From DASZBR01 sp033763845 (GTDB lineage: Bacteria; Pseudomonadota; Gammaproteobacteria; DASZBR01): a DNA stretch of 64,000 bases. The position numbers and the translations under genes are program-made. Location of the stretch: NCBI GenBank assembly GCA_033763845.1, contig JANRJR010000066.1:1-64000 (forward strand), given 5' to 3'. This document shows, one piece after another, positions 1-8,819 of the stretch (positions within the stretch are counted from its first letter, which is position 1; each line of letters begins with the position of its first letter). Under the pieces are notes generated by a model. The model saw nothing but the letters and a program-made list of their open reading frames with translations. It was not told the origin of the DNA and ran no database searches.

Positions 1-732
1 TTTGGCATCAGCATTTTTATTTTGTAATAAATACGCAAAACCTAATTTCAAACTGGCTTCTTTGGATTTATCACTTTTCGGGTATTTTTTAATCACGGTA
101 TCAAATTCGCTGACTGCAGCTTTAACCGATTTATCGTCGCCCTTTAATAAATAAATTTGCCCTAACCAATAATGCGCATTCGGTGCATTTTGACCATCGG
201 GATATTTATCTAAATATTTTTTCATCCCAGCAATACCTGCAGCATTTTTTTGTTCGCGAATATTTTTATACGCGGCGTCATATAATTTTTTTTCTGCTTC
301 TGAATCTGTAGGATTATTTGAATCTTTCGAATCTGTGGCAGTACTCGTCGTAGTAGCAGGAATCGCTGCAGGCTGCGCATCTGACAAACGCTTATCTAAA
401 TCTGCATATTGACTGGTGGTTTGCGATTGCACTGTTTGCAAAGTATGTGACAACACTTGCACTTGACCCTGTAAATCTTGAATTTGTTGTTCCACACGAC
501 TCATTTCGTTAACCAAATCAATTTGATTCATCGCTGAAATTTGTCGCTCTAACACTGCTACGCGTTGATCAATAGTTAAAGTAGAAGTAGATGTCGTCGC
601 TGCTGCAGATGAATTATTCGCAGCAGTAGCAGTAACTGGTGTAATAGCAACCACTGGCGCATTGTCTGCAAATACCAAAGGTGAAGCTAAAAAACTCAAT
701 AAAATTAATTTCTTAACAGAACTTTTCAACAT
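1..732 (-). CDS. cpoB: Cell division coordinator CpoB/YbgF (3' end outside window)
   Basis: Periplasmic partner of the Tol-Pal system that in E. coli links outer-membrane constriction to peptidoglycan synthesis. 244 residues are visible; the C-terminus lies beyond base 1. Residues 1-22 form a Sec signal peptide (MLKSSVKKLILLSFLASPLV...), about 52-112 a Gln-rich coiled coil as in the CpoB trimerisation domain, then an Ala/Thr/Ser-rich linker, and from about 150 the beginning of TPR repeats (AHYWLGQIYLLKGD, ASLKLGFAYLLQNKN). The ATG is at 732. It lies 68 bases downstream of pal on the same strand, the usual order for the last gene of the tol cluster. Confidence 0.9.
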   Translation of the reverse strand, partial: MLKSSVKKLILLSFLASPLVFADNAPVVAITPVTATAANNSSAAATTSTSTLTIDQRVAVLERQISAMNQIDLVNEMSRVEQQIQDLQGQVQVLSHTLQTVQSQTTSQYADLDKRLSDAQPAAIPATTTSTATDSKDSNNPTDSEAEKKLYDAAYKNIREQKNAAGIAGMKKYLDKYPDGQNAPNAHYWLGQIYLLKGDDKSVKAAVSEFDTVIKKYPKSDKSKEASLKLGFAYLLQNKNADAK

Positions 733-756
733 AATTGTAGCCTCGTATTTATCAAC

Positions 757-781
757 CCCTCTCCCCATGTGTGAGAGAGGG
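757..781. repeat. Inverted repeat between pal and cpoB
   Basis: CCCTCTC at 757-763 pairs with GAGAGGG at 775-781 around an 11-base loop, followed by GGGGTGAGGG. There is no T-run on the minus strand, so it looks more like an intercistronic hairpin or REP-like element than an intrinsic terminator. Confidence 0.45.
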
Positions 782-800
782 ATTGGGGTGAGGGTAAAAA

Positions 801-1298
801 CTAGTGTGACCCATATTTCATATCAACACGACGATTCTGCGCATCTTCATCTGAGATGGGCTTTTCAGAACCATAACTAATTGTGCTTAATTGATTTTTG
901 CTTGCACCGTCTAATAATAATGTTTGTTTCACAGCATCGGCACGGCGCTGACCTAACGCTAAATTGTATTCACGGCTTCCGACGCGATCGGTATTGCCTT
1001 GTAATTCTGCTTTTGCAGACGGATGCGAAATTAAATAATGCGCTTGCACTTTAATCGACGGCAAATCAGAACTGTGCACAACACTTTGATTAAAATCAAA
1101 GAAATAACGTTGATCAGCACCTGGCACCATTGCGTTTGGATTCGTTAATCCGCTATCACCGTCACCATAATTTCCTACACCACTCGTTTGAATTCCTGCC
1201 GTACCATCATCCACCGGCGCACCTGCTCCACTTCCCGTGGTCGAACAACCGGCTAACATTGCAGCGACTGCACTTACTGCTAATAATTTCTTCAGCAT
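801..1298 (-). CDS. pal: Peptidoglycan-associated lipoprotein Pal
   Basis: Outer-membrane lipoprotein that binds peptidoglycan and docks TolB/TolA, keeping the envelope layers together during division. 165 residues: a lipoprotein signal with lipobox LAGC (acylated Cys at residue 18), a Gly/Ser-rich tether, then an OmpA-like domain from about residue 64 (YFFDFNQS, LQGNTDRVGSREYNLALGQR, NRRVDMKY) carrying the Asp and Arg residues that hold diaminopimelate. Length is normal. It follows tolB by 24 bases. Confidence 0.96.
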   Translation of the reverse strand: MLKKLLAVSAVAAMLAGCSTTGSGAGAPVDDGTAGIQTSGVGNYGDGDSGLTNPNAMVPGADQRYFFDFNQSVVHSSDLPSIKVQAHYLISHPSAKAELQGNTDRVGSREYNLALGQRRADAVKQTLLLDGASKNQLSTISYGSEKPISDEDAQNRRVDMKYGSH

Positions 1299-1322
1299 AA
1301 TTAAACTCCTGTTAGTTCAAAA

Positions 1323-2516
1323 TTAATTCAAAAAAGGTGACCACACGGGCTCTTGTACTTTGCCAACGTCTGAGGGTAATGCTAACTTAATTCTGCCGTC
1401 AGTGGAAACAATCGCTAATTGTCGATCGCCGCCTGACTTCTTCGCAAAAATAACCATCTGACCATTCGGTGAAAAACTGGGCGATTGATCATTACCTGAA
1501 TTATCCAACGTCAAATAAGCACCGGTTTGCAAATCTTGCAAACCAATTCCATAACCATTGGTATTATCGCCAACATGTAACATCACAATTTGATTTCCAT
1601 CGGGTGAGAAAGACGCGCGTGCATTATATGTTCCATTATATGACACACGTTCTGTTGAACCATTTGGCAATACTTTTCGATAAATTTGCGGCGAGCCACC
1701 TCTGTCAGAGGTAAACAAAATAGACTGGCCATCCGGTGAAAAACTAGGCTCTGTATTAATGGCGTTACCAGATGTAATTTGTTGTAAGGATTTTGATGCT
1801 AAATTCATTAAATAAATATTTGCCACACCTGATTTAGATAACACTAACGCTAAACGATTATTGTTGGGCGAAAATGCCGGCGCACCATTTACACCCGGAA
1901 AATGACTTAATAAAGTTCGCGAGCCATTCGCAACATTTGACATAAAAATTTCAGGGCTGCCATTTTCAAATGAAACATACGCAATATGACGCCCATCTTT
2001 TGACCATGCTGGCGACATAATGGGTTGAGGTGAATTTAAAATGGGTTTGGGATTATATCCATCATAATCTGCAACATCTAAAGAATAACGACCATTATGA
2101 ACTAACACATACGCAATACGTGTTGAAAAAATTCCACGAATGCCCGTTAATGTTTGAAACACCAAATCGCTAATATGATGCCCTGCTTGTCGTATTTGAT
2201 TTTTTGATACTGTCATTGTTTGATTTAATAGCTGCTCATTATTTTTACCAAACAATTGAAAATTAATTTTATAACCTGACCAGGTTGTGGTCACAGTTCC
2301 TTTTAAAGTTGCATCGCCATTAGAAGAAACAGATTTAAATCGACCGGAATAATTCAAGTCGTTATTAATGACATTCGTCACATTCGGATCGTCATTCGTA
2401 AATTTATCAATAACGATAGGCATTGCGCCTGCGATACCTTGTGTGAGTGTTAAATTCATTTGTGCAAATGCTGGGATACAGAATAAAAATAAAATTAATA
2501 ATAAAAGTTTGCGCAT
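1323..2516 (-). CDS. tolB: Tol-Pal system beta-propeller protein TolB
   Basis: Periplasmic protein that binds Pal and is released by TolA. 397 residues with a clear Sec signal peptide (MRKLLLLILFLFCIPAFA, cleavage before QMNL), an N-terminal alpha/beta domain to about residue 155, and a six-bladed propeller made of repeats of the type SPAWSKDGRHIAYVS, PAFSPNNNRLALVL, PSFSPDGQSILFTS, ASFSPDGNQIVML, PSFSPNGQMVIFA. It starts 8 bases after tolA ends, so the two are co-transcribed. Confidence 0.97.
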   Translation of the reverse strand: MRKLLLLILFLFCIPAFAQMNLTLTQGIAGAMPIVIDKFTNDDPNVTNVINNDLNYSGRFKSVSSNGDATLKGTVTTTWSGYKINFQLFGKNNEQLLNQTMTVSKNQIRQAGHHISDLVFQTLTGIRGIFSTRIAYVLVHNGRYSLDVADYDGYNPKPILNSPQPIMSPAWSKDGRHIAYVSFENGSPEIFMSNVANGSRTLLSHFPGVNGAPAFSPNNNRLALVLSKSGVANIYLMNLASKSLQQITSGNAINTEPSFSPDGQSILFTSDRGGSPQIYRKVLPNGSTERVSYNGTYNARASFSPDGNQIVMLHVGDNTNGYGIGLQDLQTGAYLTLDNSGNDQSPSFSPNGQMVIFAKKSGGDRQLAIVSTDGRIKLALPSDVGKVQEPVWSPFLN

Positions 2517-2524
2517 AATATCTC

Positions 2525-3361
2525 CTAACCCTCTAATAGTGATCCATCCGGCCTTACCGTCAATGTTATCGTTCTAAACGCATCAAATAAACTGGCATCT
2601 GTCGGCACGGGCAATGGCGATGCTTTATTTACCGCTGCTACCGCAGAATTATCCAGCACAGGATTTCCACTGGATTTTTTCACCGTCACTTGCAACACCA
2701 CTCCACCCGGTGCAACACGAATATCCAATACACATGAAATATTTTTGGGTAAATGTTGCGGCACCAACCATTGTTCACTGATAGCTTGAATAATTGCCGC
2801 TTTATATTTATCTGCTAATCCCGGATTAATACTTGATGCTGTACTCGTTGTTGCTTTAGATGTCGTGGCAGCATGTGTACTCGCATTCTTAGATGATGTT
2901 GCAACTTTGGGCGCAGGCGTATGTGCTAATTGTTTTTGCATGCTGGCTTTTAATTGTTGTTCTATTGATTGTTTCATTGCAGCTGCCTTCGCTGCTGCAG
3001 CTTGTTGAGCAGCTTTTTCTGCCGCTTGTTGCGCGGCTTGCTTTGCAGCTTGCGCTGCTTTTTCCGCAGAGAGTTTTTCTGCAGCGGCTTGCGCTGCCGC
3101 CTGAGCTGCTGCTTTTTGTGCAGCAAGTTGCGCAGCTTGTTGCTGTGCTAATAACGCTTGTTGTTTTTGAATAATCGCATTTTGATATTGTTGTAATGCA
3201 GACGAACTCACCGCTGTCGCTTGAATAATATTTGGCTGCGACGCCGAAGGCATTCCACTTCCACTCAATGAAATACTGAAAATTAAACCCAACAAAATCA
3301 CCGCATGTAAAATACACGACCCAATAAAATACGGTTTATTTATGTCTATTTCATTTGTCAT
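2525..3361 (-). CDS. tolA: TolA envelope-spanning protein
   Basis: Inner-membrane protein that spans the periplasm and transmits TolQR force to TolB-Pal. 278 residues: cytoplasmic N-terminus, a transmembrane helix at about 13-32 (YFIGSCILHAVILLGLIFSI), a long Ala/Gln/Lys/Glu-rich helical domain at about 60-150, a Ser/Thr/Ala linker, and a C-terminal TolA-III/TonB-like domain (AIIQAISEQWLVPQ to LTVRPDGSLLEG). It is shorter than E. coli TolA (421), mainly in the helical domain. The start overlaps the tolR stop by 4 bases. Confidence 0.94.
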   Translation of the reverse strand: MTNEIDINKPYFIGSCILHAVILLGLIFSISLSGSGMPSASQPNIIQATAVSSSALQQYQNAIIQKQQALLAQQQAAQLAAQKAAAQAAAQAAAEKLSAEKAAQAAKQAAQQAAEKAAQQAAAAKAAAMKQSIEQQLKASMQKQLAHTPAPKVATSSKNASTHAATTSKATTSTASSINPGLADKYKAAIIQAISEQWLVPQHLPKNISCVLDIRVAPGGVVLQVTVKKSSGNPVLDNSAVAAVNKASPLPVPTDASLFDAFRTITLTVRPDGSLLEG

Positions 3362-3807
3362 CGAGAAGTCTTAGCCGGTTGAGTAACAAGCCCAACGTTC
3401 GAAGCACCGGCTTGTTGCAATAACACCATCGCTTGAACCACATTTCCATAATTTGCATTGTTATCACCTTTTACTAAAACAATAGGCTTTTGATTTTGCT
3501 GTTGTTCAGAACGAATTTGCGCAGAGACAATATTATGCAATGTCATCGGATCCACTGGCGTATTGGGATTCGCTGAAATATTTAAATAATAATTTCCCTT
3601 CACATCCACTGTCACAATAATTGGATGTGCTTTATCTGTCGGAATCGTTTGCGTTGCCGCTTTAGGTAGATGGATTTTTACACCTTGTGTTAATAATGGC
3701 GTAGTGACCATAAAAATAATTAACAATACCAACATAATATCGATATACGGCACGACATTAATTTCAACAATGGACGCCCGACGCCGTGATGACTTAGTGG
3801 TATTCAT
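3358..3807 (-). CDS. tolR: TolR proton-channel subunit
   Basis: ExbD/TolR family protein forming the proton-conducting complex with TolQ. From the preferred ATG at 3807 (MNTTKSSRRRASIVEINVVP) it has 149 residues: a basic N-terminus, one transmembrane helix containing the essential Asp (VVPYIDIMLVLLIIFMV), and a periplasmic domain ending in QAMVLLQQAGASNVGLVTQ. An in-frame start at 3825 exists but deepens the overlap with tolQ from 14 to 32 bases and adds residues not typical of the family. Confidence 0.95.
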   Translation of the reverse strand: MNTTKSSRRRASIVEINVVPYIDIMLVLLIIFMVTTPLLTQGVKIHLPKAATQTIPTDKAHPIIVTVDVKGNYYLNISANPNTPVDPMTLHNIVSAQIRSEQQQNQKPIVLVKGDNNANYGNVVQAMVLLQQAGASNVGLVTQPAKTSR

Positions 3808-4495
3808 TTTCCGTAACCCTCGCATTGGTGTGGGCTTGACGATATAAAATACTGGAAAATTCTTCCTGGAATATTTCGTATTGATTTAAGACACGATCGA
3901 CTTCGCTTGATAATCTGTTATAAAAAATAACCGCAGGAATGGCAGCAAATAATCCCATTGCCGTTGTCACTAATGCTTCTGACATGCCAGGTGCGACTGC
4001 TGCAATACTCGCTTGTGTTGCAGACCCTAACGTATGGAGTGCCGCAATAATGCCAATTACCGTCCCAAACAAGCCGACATAGGTACTGGTCGTTCCGACA
4101 GTCGCTAAAAACGGCAAATGCTTTTCGAGTTTTTCCGTTTCTTGCGAACGCGCAATACGCATCGCACGCGCGGCACCTTCCATCATAACCGCCGCTTGGA
4201 TACCCGCTTGTTTACGCAAACGTGAAAACTCTTTGAATCCCGCCACAAAAATATTTTCCATGCCAGCTAAATCTTCTTCACGCGCGAGAGAGTTATAGAG
4301 CTTCGTAATATCCGAACCGGACCAAAATTCATCTTGAAAATAATTAATTTCAGCACGCGCTTGTTTAAGAGAGTACAGACGCTGAAAAATAAATGTCCAA
4401 GACATGATAGATGCAGACACTAATAATAAGACAACGCCTTTAATAATAATGCTGCTGTCCATAAAATAAGAAATAAAGGAAGTATCGAAGTTCAT
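3794..4495 (-). CDS. tolQ: TolQ proton-channel subunit
   Basis: MotA/TolQ/ExbB family inner-membrane protein; with TolR it uses the proton motive force to energise TolA. 233 residues, three transmembrane helices: about 15-37 (SSIIIKGVVLLLVSASIMSW), about 130-155 (LPFLATVGTTSTYVGLFGTV) and about 165-190 (VAPGMSEALVTTAMGLFAAI), with the family signature G-T-V-x-G-I. It opens the tol block 37 bases after ruvB; the thioesterase gene ybgC that often sits here is absent. Confidence 0.96.
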   Translation of the reverse strand: MNFDTSFISYFMDSSIIIKGVVLLLVSASIMSWTFIFQRLYSLKQARAEINYFQDEFWSGSDITKLYNSLAREEDLAGMENIFVAGFKEFSRLRKQAGIQAAVMMEGAARAMRIARSQETEKLEKHLPFLATVGTTSTYVGLFGTVIGIIAALHTLGSATQASIAAVAPGMSEALVTTAMGLFAAIPAVIFYNRLSSEVDRVLNQYEIFQEEFSSILYRQAHTNARVTENEYH

Positions 4496-4532
4496 GCCGT
4501 GTGGATCTCCGAAAGAGAAATGGGATTAGGAA

Positions 4533-5555
4533 TTATAACACTCTAGCAGGCGCCAATCCAAAATGCTCATACGCTGACTTTGTCGCCACTCTACCCCTTG
4601 GCGTACGCGCCATAAACCCTTGTTGAATTAAATAGGGCTCGATGACATCCTCAATAGTTCCACGCTCTTCACTGATCGCCGCGGATAAACTTTCAACACC
4701 GACCGGACCACCGTCAAATTTTTCAATTAACGCTAATAATAATTTTCGGTCCATCAAATCAAAGCCATGAATGTCCACTTCTAATAAATTCAATGCTTGG
4801 TCAGCCACTTTTTGTGAAATTTCACCATTGGCTTTAACTTGCGCATAATCTCTTACGCGTCTTAATAATCTATTGGCGATTCGAGGCGTGCCTCGGGATC
4901 GTCTAGCAATTTCTTTAGCACCCGACTCATCTATTTTAACGCCTAAAATATGCGCAGAGCGTTTTACGATAAACGCTAAATCAACCATATTATAAAATTC
5001 TAATCGCTGGACTATTCCAAAACGATCTCGCAATGGCGATGTTAATAATCCTGCTCGTGTTGTTGCACCTACTAAAGTAAATGGCGGTAAATCTAACTTT
5101 ATTGATCGCGCCGCGGGCCCTTCGCCGATCATAATATCCAACTGATAATCTTCCATTGCGGGATATAAAATTTCTTCGACAACGGGGCTTAATCTGTGAA
5201 TTTCATCGACGAATAAAACATCTCTCGGCTCGAGATTAGTTAATATCGCAGCTAAATCGCCGGCTTTTTCTAAAACAGGTCCTGACGTTTGTCTTAACTT
5301 AACACCCATTTCATTCGCAATAATATGCGCCAATGTTGTTTTTCCTAATCCTGGCGGTCCAAAAATTAGCACATGATCCAAAGCTTCTTTGCGTGAACGC
5401 GCTGCGCCAATAAATATTTCTAATTGCTCACAAACCGTGGGTTGGCCTTTATATTCGTTCAGTGTCGATGGCCGCATCGCGCGATCATATTTTTCTTCTT
5501 CCGTTGTGACAGCAACGGCTGAAATTAATCTATCTTCTTCGATATTATCCATCAT
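4533..5555 (-). CDS. ruvB: Holliday junction branch migration ATPase RuvB
   Basis: AAA+ hexameric motor that drives branch migration of Holliday junctions with RuvA. 340 residues, normal length: Walker A GPPGLGKT at 66-73, Walker B LFVDEIHR at about 114-121, sensor GATTRAG, arginine-finger region PLRDRFGI, and a C-terminal winged helix (EPYLIQQGFMARTPRGRVAT). The start forms an ATGA overlap with the ruvA stop, indicating translational coupling. Confidence 0.98.
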   Translation of the reverse strand: MMDNIEEDRLISAVAVTTEEEKYDRAMRPSTLNEYKGQPTVCEQLEIFIGAARSRKEALDHVLIFGPPGLGKTTLAHIIANEMGVKLRQTSGPVLEKAGDLAAILTNLEPRDVLFVDEIHRLSPVVEEILYPAMEDYQLDIMIGEGPAARSIKLDLPPFTLVGATTRAGLLTSPLRDRFGIVQRLEFYNMVDLAFIVKRSAHILGVKIDESGAKEIARRSRGTPRIANRLLRRVRDYAQVKANGEISQKVADQALNLLEVDIHGFDLMDRKLLLALIEKFDGGPVGVESLSAAISEERGTIEDVIEPYLIQQGFMARTPRGRVATKSAYEHFGLAPARVL

Positions 5556-6112
5556 ACGGTCTGCATCCTCTTAAGCGCTAATCGAATTAAATCTTGACTG
5601 GTATGTTGCGCAGTATCAATACCTTGTAATAAACGCGACGCTTCTTGTGGTTTATAACCCAGCGCAATTAATGCACTCACGGCATCTTGTTCTGAAGATT
5701 TTATGGTAATGGCAAAACTGTGATCACGCATTTCGATTATTAATCTTTCTGCGGTTTTTTTACCGACGCCAGGTAATTTGACTAAGCTATTACTGTCGCC
5801 GTTATTGACACAACGCGTGAATTCGTCGGGCGAAACGCCAGATAAAATGGTCAATGCTAATTTTGGCCCTACACCATTAACTTTTAAGAGCGCTCTAAAT
5901 AATGCACGCTCTTCTTGCGTATAAAAACCGCATAATAATTGCGCATCTTCACGCACTATAAAATGGGTAAATAACGTAATAGCTTGATTAATTTCAGGTA
6001 ATTGATAAAACGTATTCATGGACGCTTGTACTTCATAACCCACGCCATTGACATCAATCAACAAATTCGGCGGTTGTTTTTCGACTAGAATTCCGCGTAA
6101 TCGCCCTATCAT
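5552..6112 (-). CDS. ruvA: Holliday junction DNA helicase subunit RuvA
   Basis: Tetrameric junction-binding protein that loads RuvB. 186 residues: N-terminal OB fold (MIGRLRGILVEKQPPNLLID), two helix-hairpin-helix motifs (LLKVNGVGPKLALTIL, LVKLPGVGKKTAERLI), a short acidic linker and the RuvB-binding domain III (AVSALIALGYKPQEASRLL). Somewhat shorter than E. coli RuvA (203). The start is fixed by the highly conserved MIGRLRG, which makes the 59-base overlap with ruvC real. Confidence 0.97.
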   Translation of the reverse strand: MIGRLRGILVEKQPPNLLIDVNGVGYEVQASMNTFYQLPEINQAITLFTHFIVREDAQLLCGFYTQEERALFRALLKVNGVGPKLALTILSGVSPDEFTRCVNNGDSNSLVKLPGVGKKTAERLIIEMRDHSFAITIKSSEQDAVSALIALGYKPQEASRLLQGIDTAQHTSQDLIRLALKRMQTV

Positions 6113-6629
6113 TTCGTAATCTCCCGTGACGCAAACCTGTAATATTTAAAATATTGCCCAAACCTCTACTGTTTGCATGACAAATGGCAACCGCTAATGC
6201 ATCTGCTGCATCGGCTTGCGGTTGCCCGGTTAAATTCAATAATTTACAAATCATATGCTGAACTTGTTCTTTTTTTGCAGCTCCGTAGCCTACGACAGAT
6301 TGCTTAATTTGTCGTGCCGAATACTGTGAAACCGTTAAGCCTTTTTGTGTCATCGCAACAATGGCCGCACCCCGCGCTTGTCCTAATTTTATCGCAGAGC
6401 CCGGATTATTGTGCATGAAAATTTGTTCGATAGCAGCCTCATGCGGAGAATATTTTTCAATGACCGTTTGAATGGCAGAAAAAATTTGATTCAAATTTTC
6501 ATTAGCGCATGAAGATTTTAGACGAATGCAACCGCTGGTAATATATTTCTGATGATGTTTATGAATTTCAATAATCCCAAACCCTGTAATACGCGATCCC
6601 GGATCAATACCCAATATGCGCGTTACCAT
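6054..6629 (-). CDS. ruvC: Holliday junction resolvase RuvC
   Basis: RNase H-fold endonuclease that resolves Holliday junctions. 191 residues; acidic active-site residues are visible in ILGIDPGSRITGFG (Asp9), AAIEQIFMHNNP and the C-terminal ADAADALAVAICHA pair. The protein runs about 20 residues past the usual end (basic tail RHGRLRNDRAITRNSSRKTT), encoded within the start of ruvA. It begins inside the last 7 bases of yebC. Confidence 0.96.
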   Translation of the reverse strand: MVTRILGIDPGSRITGFGIIEIHKHHQKYITSGCIRLKSSCANENLNQIFSAIQTVIEKYSPHEAAIEQIFMHNNPGSAIKLGQARGAAIVAMTQKGLTVSQYSARQIKQSVVGYGAAKKEQVQHMICKLLNLTGQPQADAADALAVAICHANSRGLGNILNITGLRHGRLRNDRAITRNSSRKTTAEFVD

Positions 6630-7339
6630 TCGGCGTTAGAGTAAACATTTTGAACATCGTCTAATTCTTCCAACATATTTTGTAGCCGTTCCATTTTTTC
6701 AACTTCTTCGCCATCTAATTTTATTTTAGTACTTGCAACCATGGTAATTTCAGCATCTACCGGAATCAATTTATTTGCTATTAATTTTTCTTTGATTTTT
6801 TCAAAATTATCAGGGCTGGTGATAACTTCAATGGACTTATCGTCATTCGTAATAATATCATCAGCTAAATCCAAGGCAATTTCCATGATTTGATCTTCAG
6901 ATGCACCGGGCGCGAATAATATTTGGCCCTTTTGGGCAAATAAATAATTGACAGATCCCGTGGTTCCTAAATTTCCACCGCATTTCGTAAAGGCAAATCT
7001 GACTTCAGAAACCGTGCGATTTTTATTGTCAGTTAAACACTCAACTAATACTGCAACACCATTAGGACCATAACCTTCATAGGAAATTTCTTCCATATTT
7101 TGGCCTTCGAGACCACCAATACCTTTTTGGATAGCACGATTAATAACGTCTTTCGACATATTTGCAGACAGTGCTTTATCGATGCCCAATCGTAATCGCG
7201 GATTTGAATTGGTATCACCGCCTCCCATTCGAGCAGCAACCGTAATTTCACGAATTAATTTCGTGAATAATTTTCCACGTTTTGCGTCTTGTGCGCCTTT
7301 ACGATGTTGAATGTTTGCCCATTTACTGTGACCTGCCAT
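6623..7339 (-). CDS. yebC: YebC/PmpR family protein
   Basis: Conserved YebC/TACO1-family protein. Members have been described as DNA-binding regulators and, more recently, as factors helping ribosomes translate difficult sequences. 238 residues, full length, opening with the signature MAGHSKWANIQHRKGAQDAK and containing LFTKLIREITVAARMGGGD, YEGYGPNGVAVLVE and NRTVSEVRFAFTKCGGNLG. It heads the yebC-ruvCAB cluster; GGAG lies a few bases upstream of the ATG. Confidence 0.95.
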   Translation of the reverse strand: MAGHSKWANIQHRKGAQDAKRGKLFTKLIREITVAARMGGGDTNSNPRLRLGIDKALSANMSKDVINRAIQKGIGGLEGQNMEEISYEGYGPNGVAVLVECLTDNKNRTVSEVRFAFTKCGGNLGTTGSVNYLFAQKGQILFAPGASEDQIMEIALDLADDIITNDDKSIEVITSPDNFEKIKEKLIANKLIPVDAEITMVASTKIKLDGEEVEKMERLQNMLEELDDVQNVYSNAEW

Positions 7340-7359
7340 ATTATTTCTCCTCTTAAGAT

Positions 7360-7440
7360 GTCATCCTGAGCGAGCGGAGCGAGTCGAAGGATCTTGTGTT
7401 AAACATTTAGAACCAGATCCTTCGCTTCGCTCAGGATGAC
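7360..7440. repeat. Large inverted repeat of the GTCATCCTGAG type
   Basis: The left arm (7360-7394, starting GTCATCCTGAGCGAGCGG) and the right arm (7415-7440, ending TTCGCTCAGGATGAC) are near-complementary around a short AT-rich loop, so RNA from either strand can fold into a long hairpin. It fills the space between yebC and gabD. Arm-like fragments recur near 42931 and 45395. This is a widespread REP-like sequence class. Confidence 0.75.
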
Positions 7441-7442
7441 AA

Positions 7443-8819
7443 CTATGAACCCATATAAAGTGTTTTAATTTCTACAAACTCATGTATTCCATACTTCGAT
7501 CCTTCGCGCCCAATGCCTGATTCTTTTACGCCACCAAATGGCACAAATTCCGTTGAAATGGTTCCGCTATTAATTCCTACCATGCCGTATTCTAATTGTT
7601 CTGCAACACGCCATACACGGTGAATATTTTGGCTATAAAAATACGTGGATAATCCATACTGTGTGGCGTTGGCTTTATGAATAACATCTACTTCATCATG
7701 AAAAGAAAATACGGGTGCCATAGGTCCGAATGTTTCTTCGTGTGCACATAACATATCCATGGTTACATCACGTAATACAGTTGGCTCAAAATACGTTTTA
7801 CCTAATTTATCTCGTTTTCCGCCACACAATATTTTTGCGCCTTTTTCAACAGCATCTTGAATATGCGATTCGACTTTTTTTACCGCTGCTTCATTAATTA
7901 ACGGTCCTTGCTCAACGTCAGTTAAACCATCGCCAACACGTAATTTCTTAACAGCTTCTGTAAGCTTATCGACAAAAAGATCATAAATATTTTCTTGAAC
8001 GAATATCCTATTGGCGCACACACACGTCTGCCCCATATTTCTAAACTTGCTGGCGATAACACCCGTCACCGCTGCATCAATATCTGCGTCGTCAAAAATA
8101 ATAAATGGTGCGTTTCCCCCTAATTCCAACGAGATTTTCTTAATAGTCGACGCACATTGCGCCATTAATTGTTTGCCAATTTCTGTGGATCCCGTAAATG
8201 AAATTTTTCGAATCAATTCATTTTTCGTAAAAATATCGCCAATTGATTTTGCATCACCTGTGACAATATTAATTACGCCTTCGGGGATACCCGCTTTAAT
8301 GGCTAATTTAATTAATTCAATTGCAGTCAGTGGTGTTAGAGAAGATGGCTTAAGCACAACAGCACATCCGGCTGCTAACGCTGGCGCAACTTTACGCGTA
8401 ATCATTGCGCACGGGAAATTCCACGGAGTAATTGCACCAACAACGCCAACGGGTTGTTTAATCACAACAATATGGTGATTTGGAACAGGCGCGGGGATCT
8501 CATCACCATAAATACGTTTTGCTTCTTCGGCAAACCATTCGACAAAACTCGCGCCATATTGGATTTCGCGTTTCGCTTCTGATAATGGCTTGCCTTGTTC
8601 CGTGGTTAATATTTTTGCGAGTGAATCGGTATTTTCTAGAATTAAATCATTCCATTTACGTAATAAATTTGCACGTGCTTTAGGTGTTTCTTTTCGCCAT
8701 TGTAAAAAAGCCGCGTACGCTTTTTGAATGACATTTTCAACAACTTCTTTATTCATATTTTCAACACTGCCGACGACGTTGCCGGTGGCCGGATTATAAA
8801 TATCTATTGTAGTAACCAT
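7443..8819 (-). CDS. gabD: NAD(P)-dependent succinate-semialdehyde dehydrogenase (GabD-type)
   Basis: Aldehyde dehydrogenase superfamily; the best fit is oxidation of succinate semialdehyde to succinate, which would feed the TCA cycle. 458 residues from the ATG at 8819 (MVTTIDIYNPATGNVVGSV). Visible: cofactor region ITPWNFPCAMITRK, GSTEIGK, general-base motif LELGGNAPFI and catalytic Cys in GQTCVCANR, the GabD form of the motif. A further 41 in-frame residues upstream lie within the rhomboid gene, lack family similarity and are excluded. The start overlaps the rhomboid stop by 16 bases. Exact substrate is inferred. Confidence 0.88.
   Translation of the reverse strand: MVTTIDIYNPATGNVVGSVENMNKEVVENVIQKAYAAFLQWRKETPKARANLLRKWNDLILENTDSLAKILTTEQGKPLSEAKREIQYGASFVEWFAEEAKRIYGDEIPAPVPNHHIVVIKQPVGVVGAITPWNFPCAMITRKVAPALAAGCAVVLKPSSLTPLTAIELIKLAIKAGIPEGVINIVTGDAKSIGDIFTKNELIRKISFTGSTEIGKQLMAQCASTIKKISLELGGNAPFIIFDDADIDAAVTGVIASKFRNMGQTCVCANRIFVQENIYDLFVDKLTEAVKKLRVGDGLTDVEQGPLINEAAVKKVESHIQDAVEKGAKILCGGKRDKLGKTYFEPTVLRDVTMDMLCAHEETFGPMAPVFSFHDEVDVIHKANATQYGLSTYFYSQNIHRVWRVAEQLEYGMVGINSGTISTEFVPFGGVKESGIGREGSKYGIHEFVEIKTLYMGS

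Noticed and set aside
2889..3317. 142-residue frame rich in Ser and Cys inside tolA
   Set aside because: Frame-shifted reading of the repetitive Ala/Gln-rich tolA helix on the same strand; composition is an artefact of GCT/GCA repeats.
8011..8478. 155-residue plus-strand frame
   Set aside because: Antisense to the conserved gabD coding sequence; no family features.
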